A stretch of 64,000 bases of DNA from Poteriospumella lacustris (GCA_008000375.1 SMOI01000119.1:32464-96463), one strand, 5' to 3'. Shown: positions 30,685 to 42,637, counted from the stretch's first letter. The notes: generated from the letters alone by a model not told the origin. Program-made: numbers and translations.

Positions 30685-32152
30685 TTACTTGCGTTTCGTC
30701 TGCAGAGATTCAACATAAAGCTTGGCAATGGTCTCGCCTTCTCTGAATGGTACTCGAGAGAACCATAGCGCCACCAACACGAGCACATGGCAGATTTGCA
30801 GTACCGACGATGACAACGCCGTAGCGGGGAAAACGTTGAAGGCGTATTCAAACCCACCCAAAACCGCGATACTGAGCACCTCGTGCAAGTACGATTGGAA
30901 CAGCAAAAATGGCAGCGTGAAGAAGTACCAACAATAGAACTGATAATGGAGCGACCGTGCGAACGCGATGCCGATAAAATTGGATGCAAAAATCACATAC
31001 GTAATGAAATTCCAACTCACAAACTGTCCAATGCTCGTTTTCTGTGAGGTAAGAGACAGCTTCTCCTTTGAATGCTGCTGAAATCCCTTGCAAAACTGTA
31101 TGAAACCGAATAGAGCATGTGAGTCGAAATCTCACAATGAGAAGAGCGATCAGAAGCGTCACTGACATACCTCCATGGTCCACTTGATGGAGAATGCAAC
31201 ATAAGCTTTGGATTCGAAAGTAAAAACAATATCAGACGGTGGATAAAGTCAGACGCAGCGGAGAGTCAACTTACCTGCAACGGTCAGTCCCAAAAGCAAA
31301 ATCGACAAGCGCTTGTCCAGGAAAACGTCTTCTGGAAGGAACTTGAAGTTAACCGTCCATTTATAGAAGAAAACACGGCTCAACTCAAATGCTTTGCTGA
31401 TATATGCAACAGGGTAAGTTGTCAGGAAAGGATATCCAAGGACCAACTGCACTATGCCGCAAATGGCGATGTTTTCTACGGCGCCAAGATAACCGAGGTT
31501 CAGAAGGTACACGGCCAGCACTCCTGGTGCATAGAGCAGCATATTCATCTTAATCGACACGGAGATGGAATAAGCTACACTCCCCAGTTTCCACGAGCGA
31601 GTGCAAAAGCAAACCACCGCAACCAAACCAAGGAGCACTGCAATGCAATCATTGAACATCCGCAGCATGAAAATGGAATGCACCCTCTTGGATAAAATGA
31701 GAAAAATAGCGCAAAACGCTGGGAAACGTCCCTTATTGTAAAGAATAAGAGACACAGCGAGGGTAAGAATATAGAGGCCTGCAAAGATTACTTGAGCTCG
31801 CAAAATGTCCGATCCATTCGACGTCACTGACTTCAGGAAGCTGAAAATATACAAGAATCCTGCAGGATACACCAAAGGACCGGTACAACCTTCGATTTTT
31901 GTGTAGTCTCGTTCGCCCCCTTCGTATCCGGCAACTTCCTCCATGTAAGCTTTCCAGTCGATTTCGGTATCTGTAGTAAACACGGACATCAGAACCTGCC
32001 TTCTCTTGCTTTCCCAGTAAGACCTTACATGGAACTTTCCAGATAATGACGGCCGACAGCAACGAATCAAGGGCGATTAGTAGACAAATAAGTGGAAGGC
32101 TCGCCCCTTCGCGCAAAAAGAAAGCGTGGACCATATTGGATAGACGCTTCAT
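30685..32152 (-). CDS. ALG3: ALG3 Dol-P-Man:Man5GlcNAc2-PP-Dol alpha-1,3-mannosyltransferase
   Basis: Four exons, 32152-32029, 31970-31275, 31205-31171 and 31095-30685, join in phase and give 421 residues. The enzyme adds the first lumenal mannose to the dolichol-linked N-glycan precursor in the ER. The junction of exons 1 and 2 restores the family motif VPYTEIDWKAYMEEV. It is followed by RDYTKIEGCTGPLVYPAGFLYIF and, near the C-terminus, SNFIGIAFARSLHYQFYCWYF, all diagnostic of ALG3. About ten hydrophobic helices run through the chain. Length matches known ALG3 proteins (about 430-460). The third exon has only 35 bases. The upstream region is shared with the coiled-coil gene on the other strand. 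Confidence 0.95.
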
Positions 32153-32530
32153 CTTTGTGACCGAACCCGACTATCGAAGATATTCTTCGTGGAACTGCAA
32201 CCAAGAATACCTCCTGCCACGCTTCGCTGGTGGTATCTGTTTTTGATTTGTTCTACAATTCACAATCCACAAGCGACATCTCTCACTCAACTCACTCATC
32301 TCTCACAAGGGAAAGCGAGTGAAAGGCGTTTCAAGTTTCGCCTGCGTCATCATCGTCGCGAACATGACCGTTGTCGAAGAAGCGACTGAACCACTGACTT
32401 GGGACTTGGAACTTGGGACCAAATACTTGAGGTGCAACAGGAAAAGAGATAGATTGCAAATCAGTTTTCCGAACCTAAAGTAGCGAAGAGTCATTTCAAT
32501 CAAGTGAAGACTTTTTTTAGAAAGAGAAAA
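32153..32530. other. Divergent promoter region of ALG3 and coiled-coil gene
   Basis: AT-balanced sequence with short CTCACTCA repeats near 32280-32310. No gene is seen. Confidence 0.5.
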
Positions 32531-33768
32531 ATGGATTCGAAGAAAACCACCCGCAAGCCCAAAGTCGCCTCCAAAACGAGGTCGAAAGAGGAGAAAGAAA
32601 CTAAAAAGCTATTCGAGTCCATCGCAAAAAAGTTGATTAAAGATCAGCTTCTCCAATTTCAAGTCCAAGTGCAATCTTTGATTTCAGCCAATATGGATAG
32701 CGTTCGACACGACATGATCTCCATCGAATCCAGCTTATCGAGCCGCATCATTACTTTGGAGAGCAAGCTGTCAAACTTATCTGAAAGATGTGAAGAGATC
32801 ACAATGAGCACAAAGCGGGCGATGGATTTAGTCCAAGAGCAGCAGTCTTCATCATCTGACATTATGAAGGCTAATTTGGAACTTGAGCGAAGCAAGCGAA
32901 CAGCTCATCTGAAAAAGCTCCACGACAAGATATCGCTGATTCATTCTGAGGCACAAGACAACATGAATTCGCTGAGGAAGGATCAAGAAACCGTCTCATC
33001 CAATCTTCACGATGCTATCAGAGCTCAGTCAAAGGACATGTCTTTGCTTCAAGAGCGTGTCGACGAACTGTAAGCCTACACTTTTCTTTGTCTCGACTGC
33101 GATGCTCAATTTAATGATCCGTTGCTTGATTCACGTTTTTTAGTTTAATCGCCAAGTTTGGATTCATCCCAAGATCTAAATCGGAACGTGGAGCAACTCA
33201 ATCTTCTGGCGCAACGGTTATTGACCAAATATCTCAAAGAATGGAACGAATCGAGCGTGCATTTGAAGATGATGGCGGAACCAACATGGATAGCTCATTT
33301 GCCAATACGATGGGTTCTCCATCTCGTCATTCTTTGAGCTATAAGGGAACAATCAATCGAATGCGAAAGTTGGAAGAGAATATGCAGGATATGCAAGGTC
33401 GGTACAGCAGAGTTGAACAATCGGTAGTTCAGTTGAAAGCCGAGGCGGCAAGAAATCAAAGCAAGCCAGAAGATGGAATTCATCCAGAAACTATCACCAG
33501 GGTAATTTTAGACGTGAAGGATATGGAGAAAAAAGTGAAGAAATTGGCGGAGAACACCGGCAAGGCGTGCCGATCACTGTCGCAAGGTTTGTCGGATGTT
33601 CAAGAGGCAACGCTCAACTTGTACACATGGAGCGATCAAGTGCATGATACACTGAATACTGTCAGCGTCAAAGTTGGTTTGCCGTCAGGTTTATGCGAAA
33701 GGGCGAAGGTCCAACGCCGTCGCAGTAAGAGTGCCTCTGCTCAAGGATTGAGTTCGTGGGACATATGA
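32531..33768 (+). CDS. Coiled-coil protein, unknown function
   Basis: Two exons, 32531-33069 and 33144-33768, join in phase 2 and give 387 residues. The first residues are a Lys/Arg-rich stretch (MDSKKTTRKPKVASKTRSKE), perhaps a nuclear or microtubule-binding signal. Residues 20-180 and about 250-350 are strong heptad-pattern coiled coils. A short linker between them contains SSFANTMGSPSRHSLSYKG. The C-terminus is basic and Ser-rich (RRRSKSASAQGLSSWDI). No enzyme motif is seen. A cytoskeletal or ciliary role would suit the layout, but nothing in the sequence proves it. Confidence 0.85.
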
Positions 33769-33875
33769 GCGAGAGGGAGTCCCGAAACAAAGTATACAAC
33801 GTTGCCAATATAATCGTAATTATTTTATACACCTATACACGGAACTCATAACAAGCATTATCACAACCAATTTGT

Positions 33876-34472
33876 TCAGGGCAGGTCTCGCAAAAAGTCG
33901 AAGATATCCGTGTTCTTGATTGCAGCATCGACGTCTTCCTTTTGCAATGTTCTTCGCTTCGTTTTCTCAGCAGCTCCCCAGGCCCGAATGGATAAATCTA
34001 GAATAAAGAGTTCGCAAGCCTTCGCGAACAACACTGGAGCTTCCGCACTGATCATTCTGACATCTTCGTCGGATTTCATGATTCTCTTAATTCTTGCAAG
34101 AGGAAGATCGTTGTGATTTTTGAACTCCTGTTCGGTCCCAATGTTCAATATGTCCATTTGGCGATTTTGAATTTCCCAGTATCTCTTGAGCATATCCGCG
34201 AGTCTTTGGTCATGCTGCTCATCAGTTAACGTGTTGAGGTCGATGTCATCATCAGGGATAATGACGGAATTTGGATGTGGGTTCGATGATAAATGATAGC
34301 TCATTTTATCGCAAGAATAAGTCCCAATGATAAATAAGTTGACAACGAAGCTTGTACAGTGGAGAGTTGGGTCGCAATAGATTGTATTTTCCATGCCCAT
34401 GGAATAGTTGGCGATTGTTGACGTCGTTGGCTGCTGATCCGTGCTGCGTTTCCTGTCTTCATCCCAAAGCAT
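33876..34472 (-). CDS. NFYC: NF-YC / HAP5 CCAAT-binding factor subunit
   Basis: The ORF has 198 codons (ATG 34472-34470, stop 33878-33876). Residues from about 105 form the conserved NF-YC core: YWEIQNRQMDIL..., LPLARIKRIMKSDEDVRMIS, AEAPVLFAKACELFI and the TLQKEDVDAAIKNTDIFDFL end of the histone fold. NF-YC pairs with NF-YB and NF-YA to bind CCAAT boxes in promoters. The sequence stops almost directly after the histone fold, so the Gln-rich activation tail of animal NF-YC is absent. A second in-frame ATG at 34304-34302 begins just before the conserved part and could be the true start. The stretch between the two ATGs is not conserved-looking. Confidence 0.93.
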   Translation of the reverse strand: MLWDEDRKRSTDQQPTTSTIANYSMGMENTIYCDPTLHCTSFVVNLFIIGTYSCDKMSYHLSSNPHPNSVIIPDDDIDLNTLTDEQHDQRLADMLKRYWEIQNRQMDILNIGTEQEFKNHNDLPLARIKRIMKSDEDVRMISAEAPVLFAKACELFILDLSIRAWGAAEKTKRRTLQKEDVDAAIKNTDIFDFLRDLP

Positions 34473-34983
34473 CGTACAATTTGTGTTTTTAGGTTTTGTC
34501 AGTGTAGGACTTATCCATTAGTTACAGACTCTCTCGCTCAGGAATGGTCTCTCCAAAAGGATTGTTCATGAGCGAAGGTGAATATCAAGGAAATGATCAC
34601 TTTATTTACCATGAATACAAAGTGGAGCACCCGCCTTTGTTGACCGGAAGGTGTGGGAGGAGAGTATCCACGGTAATGTAAAGCGATGAACCCCAGGTAT
34701 TCACCTCCGCTCATGAACAACTCTGAGAGCTAGAAGCGAAAGGAAGTGAATTATTTAAATATTGCTATGGCGGGTTTGGAGATCTAAGGACCTACACCGC
34801 ATAGGAGAGGCTACACATAACTTAGAGTATGTCAAAATTGTGATACAAAGCACAGAACGCCATGTACGTAGCGCATCAATCTCCGAAGTACACACATAAT
34901 GTCCGCAAAAAAATGTCAAAAGTTTTTGAAACCAAAGAAATCACGACAAATGCTATCTTTCCCTAACTCTGCCTTCTTTGGTG
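34473..34983. other. Intergenic between NF-YC start and Rab 3' end
   Basis: A 58-codon frame on the minus strand (34714-34538) has a hydrophobic middle but no recognisable family. It is not called as a gene. The rest is AT-rich. Confidence 0.5.
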
Positions 34984-36567
34984 TCATGATATTACGCACT
35001 TTTCTTTGTCACCGTCGAGGCCTTCACCAGATCCATGCGGATGGGGACCTCCATCGCTACTTGTAGTGCTACTGTTGCCATTCGCTGAGCCGCCACTGCT
35101 GCTGTGATCAGGGCTACCGATAGACCCGCCGCCACCAGAACTGCGTCGTCGCAGAGCCGAGAAAAAGCTTCGCTTCGCGCCGTCTGGAGGCGGTGATTGA
35201 TTGTTTGGATTCGATTGACCAGATCCCACGCTGGTATTTATACTATTGTTGCTTCCACTGCTTCCAGGATGACTCATAAGAGGCGAATTGTTCGAACCAC
35301 CCACTGCAGCGGAAGGTGTCGGGGAGCCTGGAATACTCTTCGTGGTGCCCGACGCGTTCGAGTTGGCGATCGCTGCGACCAAAGTCATGAAGGCATCTTC
35401 AACATAATTCGCAGCCTTTGCGCTAGTTTCGAAAAATGGAACGCCAAACTTTTGTGCCACTTGTCGACCCATTTCCGTAGTGACCATTCCGGTTGCATCG
35501 GAAGCGCTATCACGTAAATCGATTTTGTTTCCCACCAGAACAATTTGCACACTGTCTGAGGCATGTGCTTTGATATTTTTAATCCAGTAAGCGACGTTTT
35601 CGAACGACTTCTTTTCCGTCACATCGTAAACCAGCATGATTCCTTGAGCTCCACGATAGTAGGAGGTTGTGATCTTGTGGAAATTCTCTTGTCCCGAGGT
35701 GTCCCACACTTGAACTTGAATCCACTCTCCAAAGCACTGAACTTTCTTCGATTTAAAGTTCACACCAACAGTGCTGGTCAAATTGGGACTAAAGGTATCC
35801 ATAGTCCATCGCAGGATTAAACTGCTTTTGCCAACGGCGGAGTCGCCCAGAAGTAGAAGTTTGAATCGCTTGAACGGTTCATTGGATGACGACGACGCCT
35901 GGTGATTGGCAGCTAGCATTCTCTTGCGCTTCTCTGCATCCGCTGCCATTCGCTCTTCTTCATCTTCTCGGGAATTTTTACTCATCGATTGTTGAGCCTC
36001 CTCCAGACCCTACGGAGCACGAAATGAGAGCATGCGAGAATGAGCGACATTCGGAGTCTAAGCTTGCACTTTTTATGGTACCTTTTGCAGCGCAACAACT
36101 TCTCGGTGTTGCAGTGGTCCAGTTCGCTCCACTAAAGTGTTGTTATGTTGGCCATTTTTGCTAGGATCTTCTTCGGTTGTTCCAGATGTCGCTCCCCCAT
36201 TTTCTACTTCTGCGGGTGAATCAGGGGTGGACAGTGCCTCTTCGGGGTTATAAATAGGAGGAGGAGCATGACCATGCCCACCATACGAAAAGGAACTGCC
36301 ATCGTCGTCGTTTGAATGAACACTCCTACTACGACTTCGTCCTCGAGTAAATCGCTCTTCTTCGTCCTCGTTCATTTCCTCGTCTTCTTCATCGGCCGTA
36401 TCCGGCTCGTTGTCGTCGAACACGACATGAACAGGATCAATATTTCCGATTTTTATTTTTGATAGATCCAAAGGCTCGGTCATATCGTGACCAGTATATC
36501 CAGGAGGAGGTTTAAAGTGAAAGTGAGGCACATGGTGACCTTTGTTATCTGCGGAGCTTTCGCTCAT
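34984..36567 (-). CDS. Rab-family GTPase with long acidic N-terminus and CaaX end
   Basis: Two exons, 36567-36082 and 36009-34984, join in phase 0 and give 503 residues. The first 200 residues are a disordered, acidic, His/Pro-rich extension (PDTADEEDEEMNEDEEE), then a charged helix. The G domain (about 210-380) has GDSAVGKSS (residues 217-225), switch-I TVGVNF, NKIDL and ETSAK. Switch II reads WDTSGQENFH, whereas almost all Rabs have WDTAGQERF. The tail is a Ser/Gly/Asn-rich linker of about 120 residues ending in CVIS, a CaaX box for a single prenyl group rather than the usual double-Cys. The G domain is nearest to the Rab8/Rab18 style by eye. An ATG inside exon 2 (35985) could also start a shorter form of 333 residues. 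Confidence 0.9.
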
Positions 36568-36890
36568 TGTTGGTCAGCTTTTGTCAGCTGGGAAAATAAA
36601 TATCAGTCTTTAATGTGGGGTGTCTGCAAGTACCAAATCAGGAATGCATATGACTTGGTACCGATAAGAAATCCGATCAACGAGTCTTTTCTCATGTTTA
36701 TTCGAACTGGCAGTGTCATTTCTCGCAGCAACACATGTGTGACACTTCCTCTCTTTTCCTCCATGGTGTGTCACAATACGAAGGAATTCCTTCAAAGCTG
36801 ATTGAGGGATATGTAATGTATTCGATTCGGTTTCTGAAACGGTTGCTACTTTCGGCAGGCTACGACTTACGTTTGTATCTTATCATCTAG
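36568..36890. other. Intergenic: Rab upstream, Ap4A phosphorylase 3' flank
   Basis: AT-rich, no gene or repeat seen. Confidence 0.4.
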
Positions 36891-38667
36891 TTACACAGAC
36901 AGAGGCTGACTGACTGAGGCCAATGCAGTGACAGGACCAGCTTTGCGAAGAGTTTCTTCGCTTTCTTTGGTATTCGCCATGAGCAAACCCATGAATCCCA
37001 TTCCATTGATGTTTTCGTTGAACTTCAACTGCGATCGAGGAACAACAAACATGTAGGAATCAGTCACAATCAAGTTGTACGCAGATCGCAAGTCGCATTC
37101 CTGTATAGCCATGAAAAGAGAAGTAAGAAATCGTTCTTCACAGCCATAACGTCAAAATATTCATTACCTCTGCCGAAAAAGTCTGATGAGAATTTTCAGC
37201 GCAATTGATAAGAACATTCTTATCGATGCCAACCTCGTGGAGGAGTGCGTCGTAAATGTTCTCCAAGTATTCTGAAAACAAAGTGAACCCCATAATGAAT
37301 AGCTGTCGTAACATACAAGCAAGAAATAGTTACCTCCATAGAACAGGATCAACTCTTGCTGGCTTTTAGAGAGACGCTCCGAAAATACAACCAGCCCATG
37401 ATTGAAATTAAACTACAAGAAAACGAGAGCAACAAAAAACATTAGCATGACACATGGATACAAATTTCGTGGGACATACCTCCGGGATGCGATAGATTCG
37501 TTGCTTGATGGTCGATCTGCGCACAACAAAGAGGTAACCAATAACCGTTACGTACCCAACGAAAGCAATCAACCACAAACTATTTACCTTTGAAGTCGTC
37601 GGAATGCCGGCAACGGTTGAAAAACCTTCTGCTCGATTCTTGGTCTCACAAAATGATCCAGTGCGATCGGCTAAATGATGAAAAGGGGGTTAAGATATGC
37701 GCGTTTGTAACCAAGAAAGAGATAACTCACATAAGTTGCATCTTTACCGCGAAGGTGCCAAACAATATCGTTGGGTACAACTTGCATATGCTTGTGGGGT
37801 TGTGAAGCACCAGCAATGCCGTTGGAATTGTAGAATCCAACACCATTCATTCCAGTAATGGTGAGGTACCAGACGGTAAAATCATTGTGATTGAGCGGAA
37901 GAGACTGAACTTTGAAGGAATTCGACAAAATCAGGGCCTGTACAAGAGGGTATCGGCAAAATAAGGACATTTGCAATAATAAGTGAAGGATAATTCACGT
38001 ACATGATCTGGGAGAGTGTTGAACTTGTTGAGAGCTAGAGTGTAGTCGTAGCCCAAGACATCATCATACTTTAAAACTACTAAGTCTGGGTTCAGCTTTT
38101 TGACATCCAAAGGGTCGACAAAGCTGGGACTGTCAGGGTCAACATCTCTCGGTGACGAAGCCTTCTGCTTCGATACCTCGCCATCTCGTGGGAAGACCTT
38201 AACCACAACAAACTAAAGAGCACAAGAAATATTCATGTAATGAAGGGTGTAGCAGGAATGGATAAAAATCCACTTACTTCAACTCCACTGACATCTTGAA
38301 GCAGTGACGTAGCAATTTTGTTGGGAAAAGTAACTTGCTTCTGTTGAGCTGTCGTCGACAACGAATGAATCTTCTGCCGCAATCCAGCAAAGCCTGAAAT
38401 CGACTCAACAACAGTTCGGCTCGAGAGCTTGATAAGAGAATCTGGTGTCCGAAGTTCAACCAGATCTTCTGGCGGAATGGACATGTAAGCCACCATAAAG
38501 AACAAGAAGAAGTAACCACACAAAATTTGCAAGCTGTATGGACGACATTGCTCAAAGAATGCTGTCAAATTCTGTCCTGCGATTCCTCTTCTCCCCCTCT
38601 TGTGCTCCCTTTCGGTCTCGATGGACATAGACGCGAAGCCCTCCTCTTCCAGCCGACTCTTTCCCAT
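36891..38667 (-). CDS. APA-like: Ap4A phosphorylase (ATP adenylyltransferase)-like enzyme with N-terminal membrane segment
   Basis: Eight exons fit in phase: 38667-38278, 38212-38003, 37937-37731, 37670-37588, 37516-37480, 37412-37334, 37271-37168 and 37100-36891, giving 439 residues. The family splits diadenosine tetraphosphate with phosphate to ATP and ADP. Landmarks are ALNKFNTLPDHALI, the HIT-like nucleotidyl-transfer site GASQPHKHMQ (His248, His250, Gln252) and the C-terminal YNLIVTDSYMFVVPRS...GFMGLLM. Yeast Apa1/Apa2 are soluble and about 320 residues. Here about 130 extra residues precede the core and include a hydrophobic helix, LQILCGYFFLFFMVAYM. The first exon is in the same frame and spliced in phase, so the anchor appears to belong to the enzyme. 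Confidence 0.88.
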
Positions 38668-39189
38668 CCCGGCCGAATATGTTCCAACTCTAACTGAACG
38701 CAAAATGATTGAGAGTTTAAAATCGAAAGACGGCCAAGAGAAGTTCGAAAACTTCACTTATTTCGTAACAAGGCGAAGATGCCAAAAAGTAGAATTCTTG
38801 GGTTTGCTGTTGAATGGAACGACGCAAAGTAGATCTGCTGACGAGAAAAAAATTGGGTATGGATCGTCCTCCTGCGCTGGTCGTCACACGCTTTCGATGA
38901 GAAAATTCGTCCACGACACCACAAAAGACAAAACGGGTCGCTGCCGCTTTGGGATTTCTCGCCAAAGAAAACGAATAATTGTGGTTTGCCCTAAAGTTAG
39001 AGGAGAGTTTGGATTGGCTGTCTTTGCTCTCTTTCTTCTTTCGCATCGACTCTTGAGAAAAGATAATAATCGAGTTGGTTTGGGACGATCACGATCATAC
39101 TTTTGACCTTTGGAGAATATTCAAGGGGTGCTGATATCATTTTGGTCAATCTTTGTTTCATCTATTTTGGTGCATTCCATTGAGAGAAA
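38668..39189. other. Divergent promoter region
   Basis: It separates the Ap4A phosphorylase (-) and pseudophosphatase (+) genes. Frames of about 110-170 codons run through on both strands but lack recognisable domains and overlap the first exon of the phosphorylase. Confidence 0.45.
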
Positions 39190-40056
39190 ATGTCGGCGAG
39201 TGGAAAGAAGTACAGTTACTTCATGCAGTCACCACCACCAATGTTTACCTATTTGGACAATAAACTTTCTTGCTGCTTCGGTCCATTGTCAAGAGGAAGC
39301 CTTAGCTTTCTTAAAACGATTGGAGTTGACAAGATCGTCAACCTTTCTGGAAAGAAACTTGACCTTGCCCTTTTGGAACTGTGCACTTCGACGTCGTTGG
39401 CTGTGAGCGACGTCAACATTAACGACCAGGATTTCCCCAGATCAAGCTTGCCTAAGTTCACAGAATGGTTAACAATTCAAGTCAAAGAGATATTGACTGC
39501 TGTACAAACCCAGAGCGTGGTCATTCTCGGAAGGTATACATATGTGACCCGACAAGTTGAAGTTGCATTTTCCTGATAGATTAATGTCTGTTTGCAGCCT
39601 CGACAATCATATTTCCTCACTGGTCATTGCCTGTATTCGGAGGCAGTCTGACTGGTCAATTGTATCGATCATCGCAGAATTTCGTCAATTTACTTGGCCG
39701 TACCGAATGCGAGACTATGAGCAATTGATCGAAAGCTATCGACCGACGGTCATCGAAACCTTGGTGTTGGAGTCGCAAATTGACAACAAACAGACCCTCG
39801 ACAATGAAAACGAAGAGAGTCGCAACGAGTTGGAATCGTCATCGGTAGGTGAGCAAGTGTCGGAGGTGAATTCCCATCCGATCAACGATGTGCTGCGCGC
39901 TCTCTTTCTGAGTACACCACACACTAAACTTGTCTCGGAGGGGGTACGCTTTGATGCATCTATAAGGTAATTGCTCCATCCATGCTCATTGTATGACAAA
40001 CAATTCTCTTATTTCTTTGTTTCAGCTTGGTCAACGACAAAGACGATGACGACTGA
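39190..40056 (+). CDS. Siw14/Oca-type dual-specificity phosphatase homologue, catalytically dead
   Basis: Three exons, 39190-39533, 39598-39966 and 40026-40056, join in phase and give 247 residues. The N-terminal half resembles Siw14/Oca phosphatases (PPPMFTYLDNKL...FLKTIGVDKIVNLS). The segment after the signature loop is clearer: IACIRRQSDWSIVSIIAEFR matches the family's GCxRKLQxWSLxSIFDEYR. The HCxxGxxRT loop itself is replaced by LGSLDNHISS, so both the nucleophilic Cys and the phosphate-binding Arg are gone. The first intron falls exactly in this loop (AG|C), and no alternative splice that restores the motif was seen. Active members cut inositol pyrophosphates; some yeast Oca proteins are also inactive. 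The C-terminal ~100 residues are acidic. It converges on POC1. Confidence 0.75.
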
Positions 40057-40203
40057 GAATGGACTCGTTGAAATGGCGGAGAGGTGCGCGGCAAACGCGG
40101 AATACTTCGAACAAACAAAAACACCGCGGCACCACTTTCGCTTACATGACTATAGTATATGTGCAACGAAGTTATCGTGTGTATAGTTCAAGCGTCCGAT
40201 CCT

Positions 40204-42220
40204 TCACCCCATTGTATGTGGTGGTTGAGGAGGCATCATGGTATATTGAGCAGGTGGCGGAGCGAAACCACGCTGCGCTGCTAAGAGAGAAGAAACTCTA
40301 TCTTCCGTCAACGTAAGGCGCTCATCCATAACAGAAATTGTCTGTTTGATAAATTGTAACTGCAATGCCAGGAGTAAGTGATCAGTAAACAGAAGAAGTG
40401 ATGAACTTTGTCGGACTCACGTACCTCTCCCAAAATCTCCTCCATTTTGCTCATAAGGGTCGAAGCGATGGCGGCATTCGCGTTGTTCTGGCTCTTCGTA
40501 CTCCGAGAATCATCAAGACCCGGTGCCACTATTGAAGAGATTGCGGAACGACTGAAATCCTGGGAACTCTTGAATTCTGAGCTTTCCCCGGATCGAGGAG
40601 TTTTTCTTGAAACATCCGCGATTCCGACTGCAGTGGCTGATTGAGGAGTCTGCGATCCTTGTTTTCGCGAGGAAATACGCGTTTGAGGGGATGGATTTCG
40701 ATGAGACGCAGGACTCTTTGAGGACGAAGACGTCCCAGGCGCTCTGGACGCAGGCGACGGTGAGGGTCTACGGGGCTCTGGAGTATTGCGTCGTGACGAT
40801 TTCGCACTCTCAACCCCCTCGCTATCTGCTGAAGTACGAATGGACTTCTGGGGTCTCGTTCCAACCGGGGTAACATCACGAGTGGGATTGTTTGATGTTG
40901 GGACATTCGATGTGATAGTAGCGGGTGTTCGAGGTCGGTCACCCATACTCCAGTCGATTGCTGGCGCGTTCACACCATACAAATTAGATTTCCAAATCAT
41001 CACCAGCTCATCCGCCCCGCCTGAAGCGAAGAAGTTTCCATCAGTTGAAAATTCCGCAGCATTGACGGGCCCAGCATGGCTTTGTAGAGTGAATAGGAGC
41101 CGGCCTTCGCGAAGATCCCATATCTTCAACGAGGCATCCTTGGATGAGGAGAGCAGGTAGTATCCAGACTGAAGAGCAGATTAGCGCGACATTAGATGTG
41201 AGTCAGCGCACATGAAAACAATAGAAACAATCTTACGGGGTGAAGAGATACGCCAGTCACCGGAGCTTCATGAGCAGCGTAATGTTGAATCAATAAGTGA
41301 GATCGTACATCCCACATTTTGATTGTTCGATCGGAGCTGCCAGAAATAACGCAGGAGTTTTCCTTGTGGAAGCAAACTGAATTCACGGCGCTACAAAAGA
41401 AAGCAAATAAGCTGGTGATTGGTAGAACATATGGAGATCGTGCAAGAAAACGTACTCGCTGTGATCGTAGAAAGTATGCATGACTTGATGAGCATCGACG
41501 TCCCAAAGCTTAACCGTTTTGTCGTCACTGCCACTCACAGCCATGGTCCCATCACTGCTAAATTTGCACGACCGAACCCAATTACTGTGGCCAACTAATG
41601 AGCACATGAACTTCCGCGTGGGCAATGCCCAAATCTGTCGAAAAAAGAGTCAGACAAGCCCATTTCGCTTCGAGTGTATTGCGGGTACCTTTGCAGTCTT
41701 ATCATCGGAGGCAGTGATCAAGTGTCGAGAGTCGTGGGAAAAATCTACTGATCGAACAGCTCCCGCGTGACCTTTCAAGACGACCGATTGGCCACGACTA
41801 ACCCACACACAATTTTAGAACGTGCTGCTTCAGCGAATGACGAAGCACAGTCAGAACTTACGCTGAGGGCGTCCACAATCGAACTGTCTTATCTTTGGAT
41901 GCTGACGCCAAGAGTTCGCCATCTGGTGAGAATTGAACGTCCGTCACTACACCCTGTATTAAATACGATGGTTTAAAGGGATCATCACTTCAGGACTTAG
42001 TTTGGGATCACGCCGGGTATACCTTGTGCCCAACAAAACGGAAGGCGCGCAATTGAGGCTTGAAATTCCAAAGCATGATATTGTTGTCACCAGAACCAGA
42101 GGCCAAATACTTGAGGTTGGGACTGAAAGACAAGGAAGTTACATAGCTTCTATGGCCTTTGAAAGTTCTCTCCAACGTGGGGTCCATCAGACCCATCGGA
42201 ATCTCTGGTGCGGTTGCCAT
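40204..42220 (-). CDS. POC1: POC1 centriolar WD40 protein
   Basis: Seven exons fit in phase: 42220-42023, 41953-41862, 41797-41689, 41634-41456, 41390-41237, 41168-40425 and 40359-40204, giving 543 residues. Seven WD40 repeats (about residues 15-310) begin with [12 protein letters not shown] and include [22 protein letters not shown], closely matching POC1 proteins. The C-terminal coiled coil, [19 protein letters not shown], is the POC1-specific motif. POC1 stabilises the centriole/basal body wall, so the organism probably builds centrioles. The linker between propeller and coil is a Ser/Pro-rich low-complexity stretch of about 190 residues. The second last intron (40360-40424) restores the coiled-coil motif, which supports the model. 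Confidence 0.95.
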
Positions 42221-42637
42221 CGTCACCTTTCGAACTATTTTGGACACAAGTGAAAGAACCGATTGTTGGGCTTTTGTTGGCGAAAAGGTCTACTTCCACA
42301 GTCAGATCTAACCTGCGTCATCCAGTTTGCTTGAATATCATTTCATTTCCTTTTCAAAAACAAAAAGGGTCTAATTTCGAAGGCTTTGAATTTATATGGT
42401 CGATTTCGAACCGTATAACGTCGACGTGCCACACTTTTTGAAACGCTCTCCGCTGTGAAATGTCATCATCATCATCTTGCATCCTCTTCCATCGTGTTCT
42501 CAATCAGGGCTCAGAGAGTTGAATGTGTAAACAGTAAACATTTAGTACAGAAGTGAGAGAGTCCAACCAGGGCTGCAGTCGTTCCACACGTTGTGTTGTT
42601 GGCAAGCAACCAAAGACGTGTAAAGTTGGGTTAAACG
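42221..42637. other. Divergent promoter region of POC1 and unknown gene
   Basis: AT-rich, with a short ATC repeat near 42464-42476. No gene is seen. Confidence 0.45.

Noticed and set aside
34538-34714. 58-codon minus-strand ORF with a hydrophobic middle
   Set aside because: It is too short, has no splice partner found and shows no family resemblance.
38278-38667. Exon with a membrane helix considered as a separate small gene
   Set aside because: A good donor at 38277 and an acceptor at 38213 join it in phase 0 to the Ap4A phosphorylase core, so one gene is simpler.
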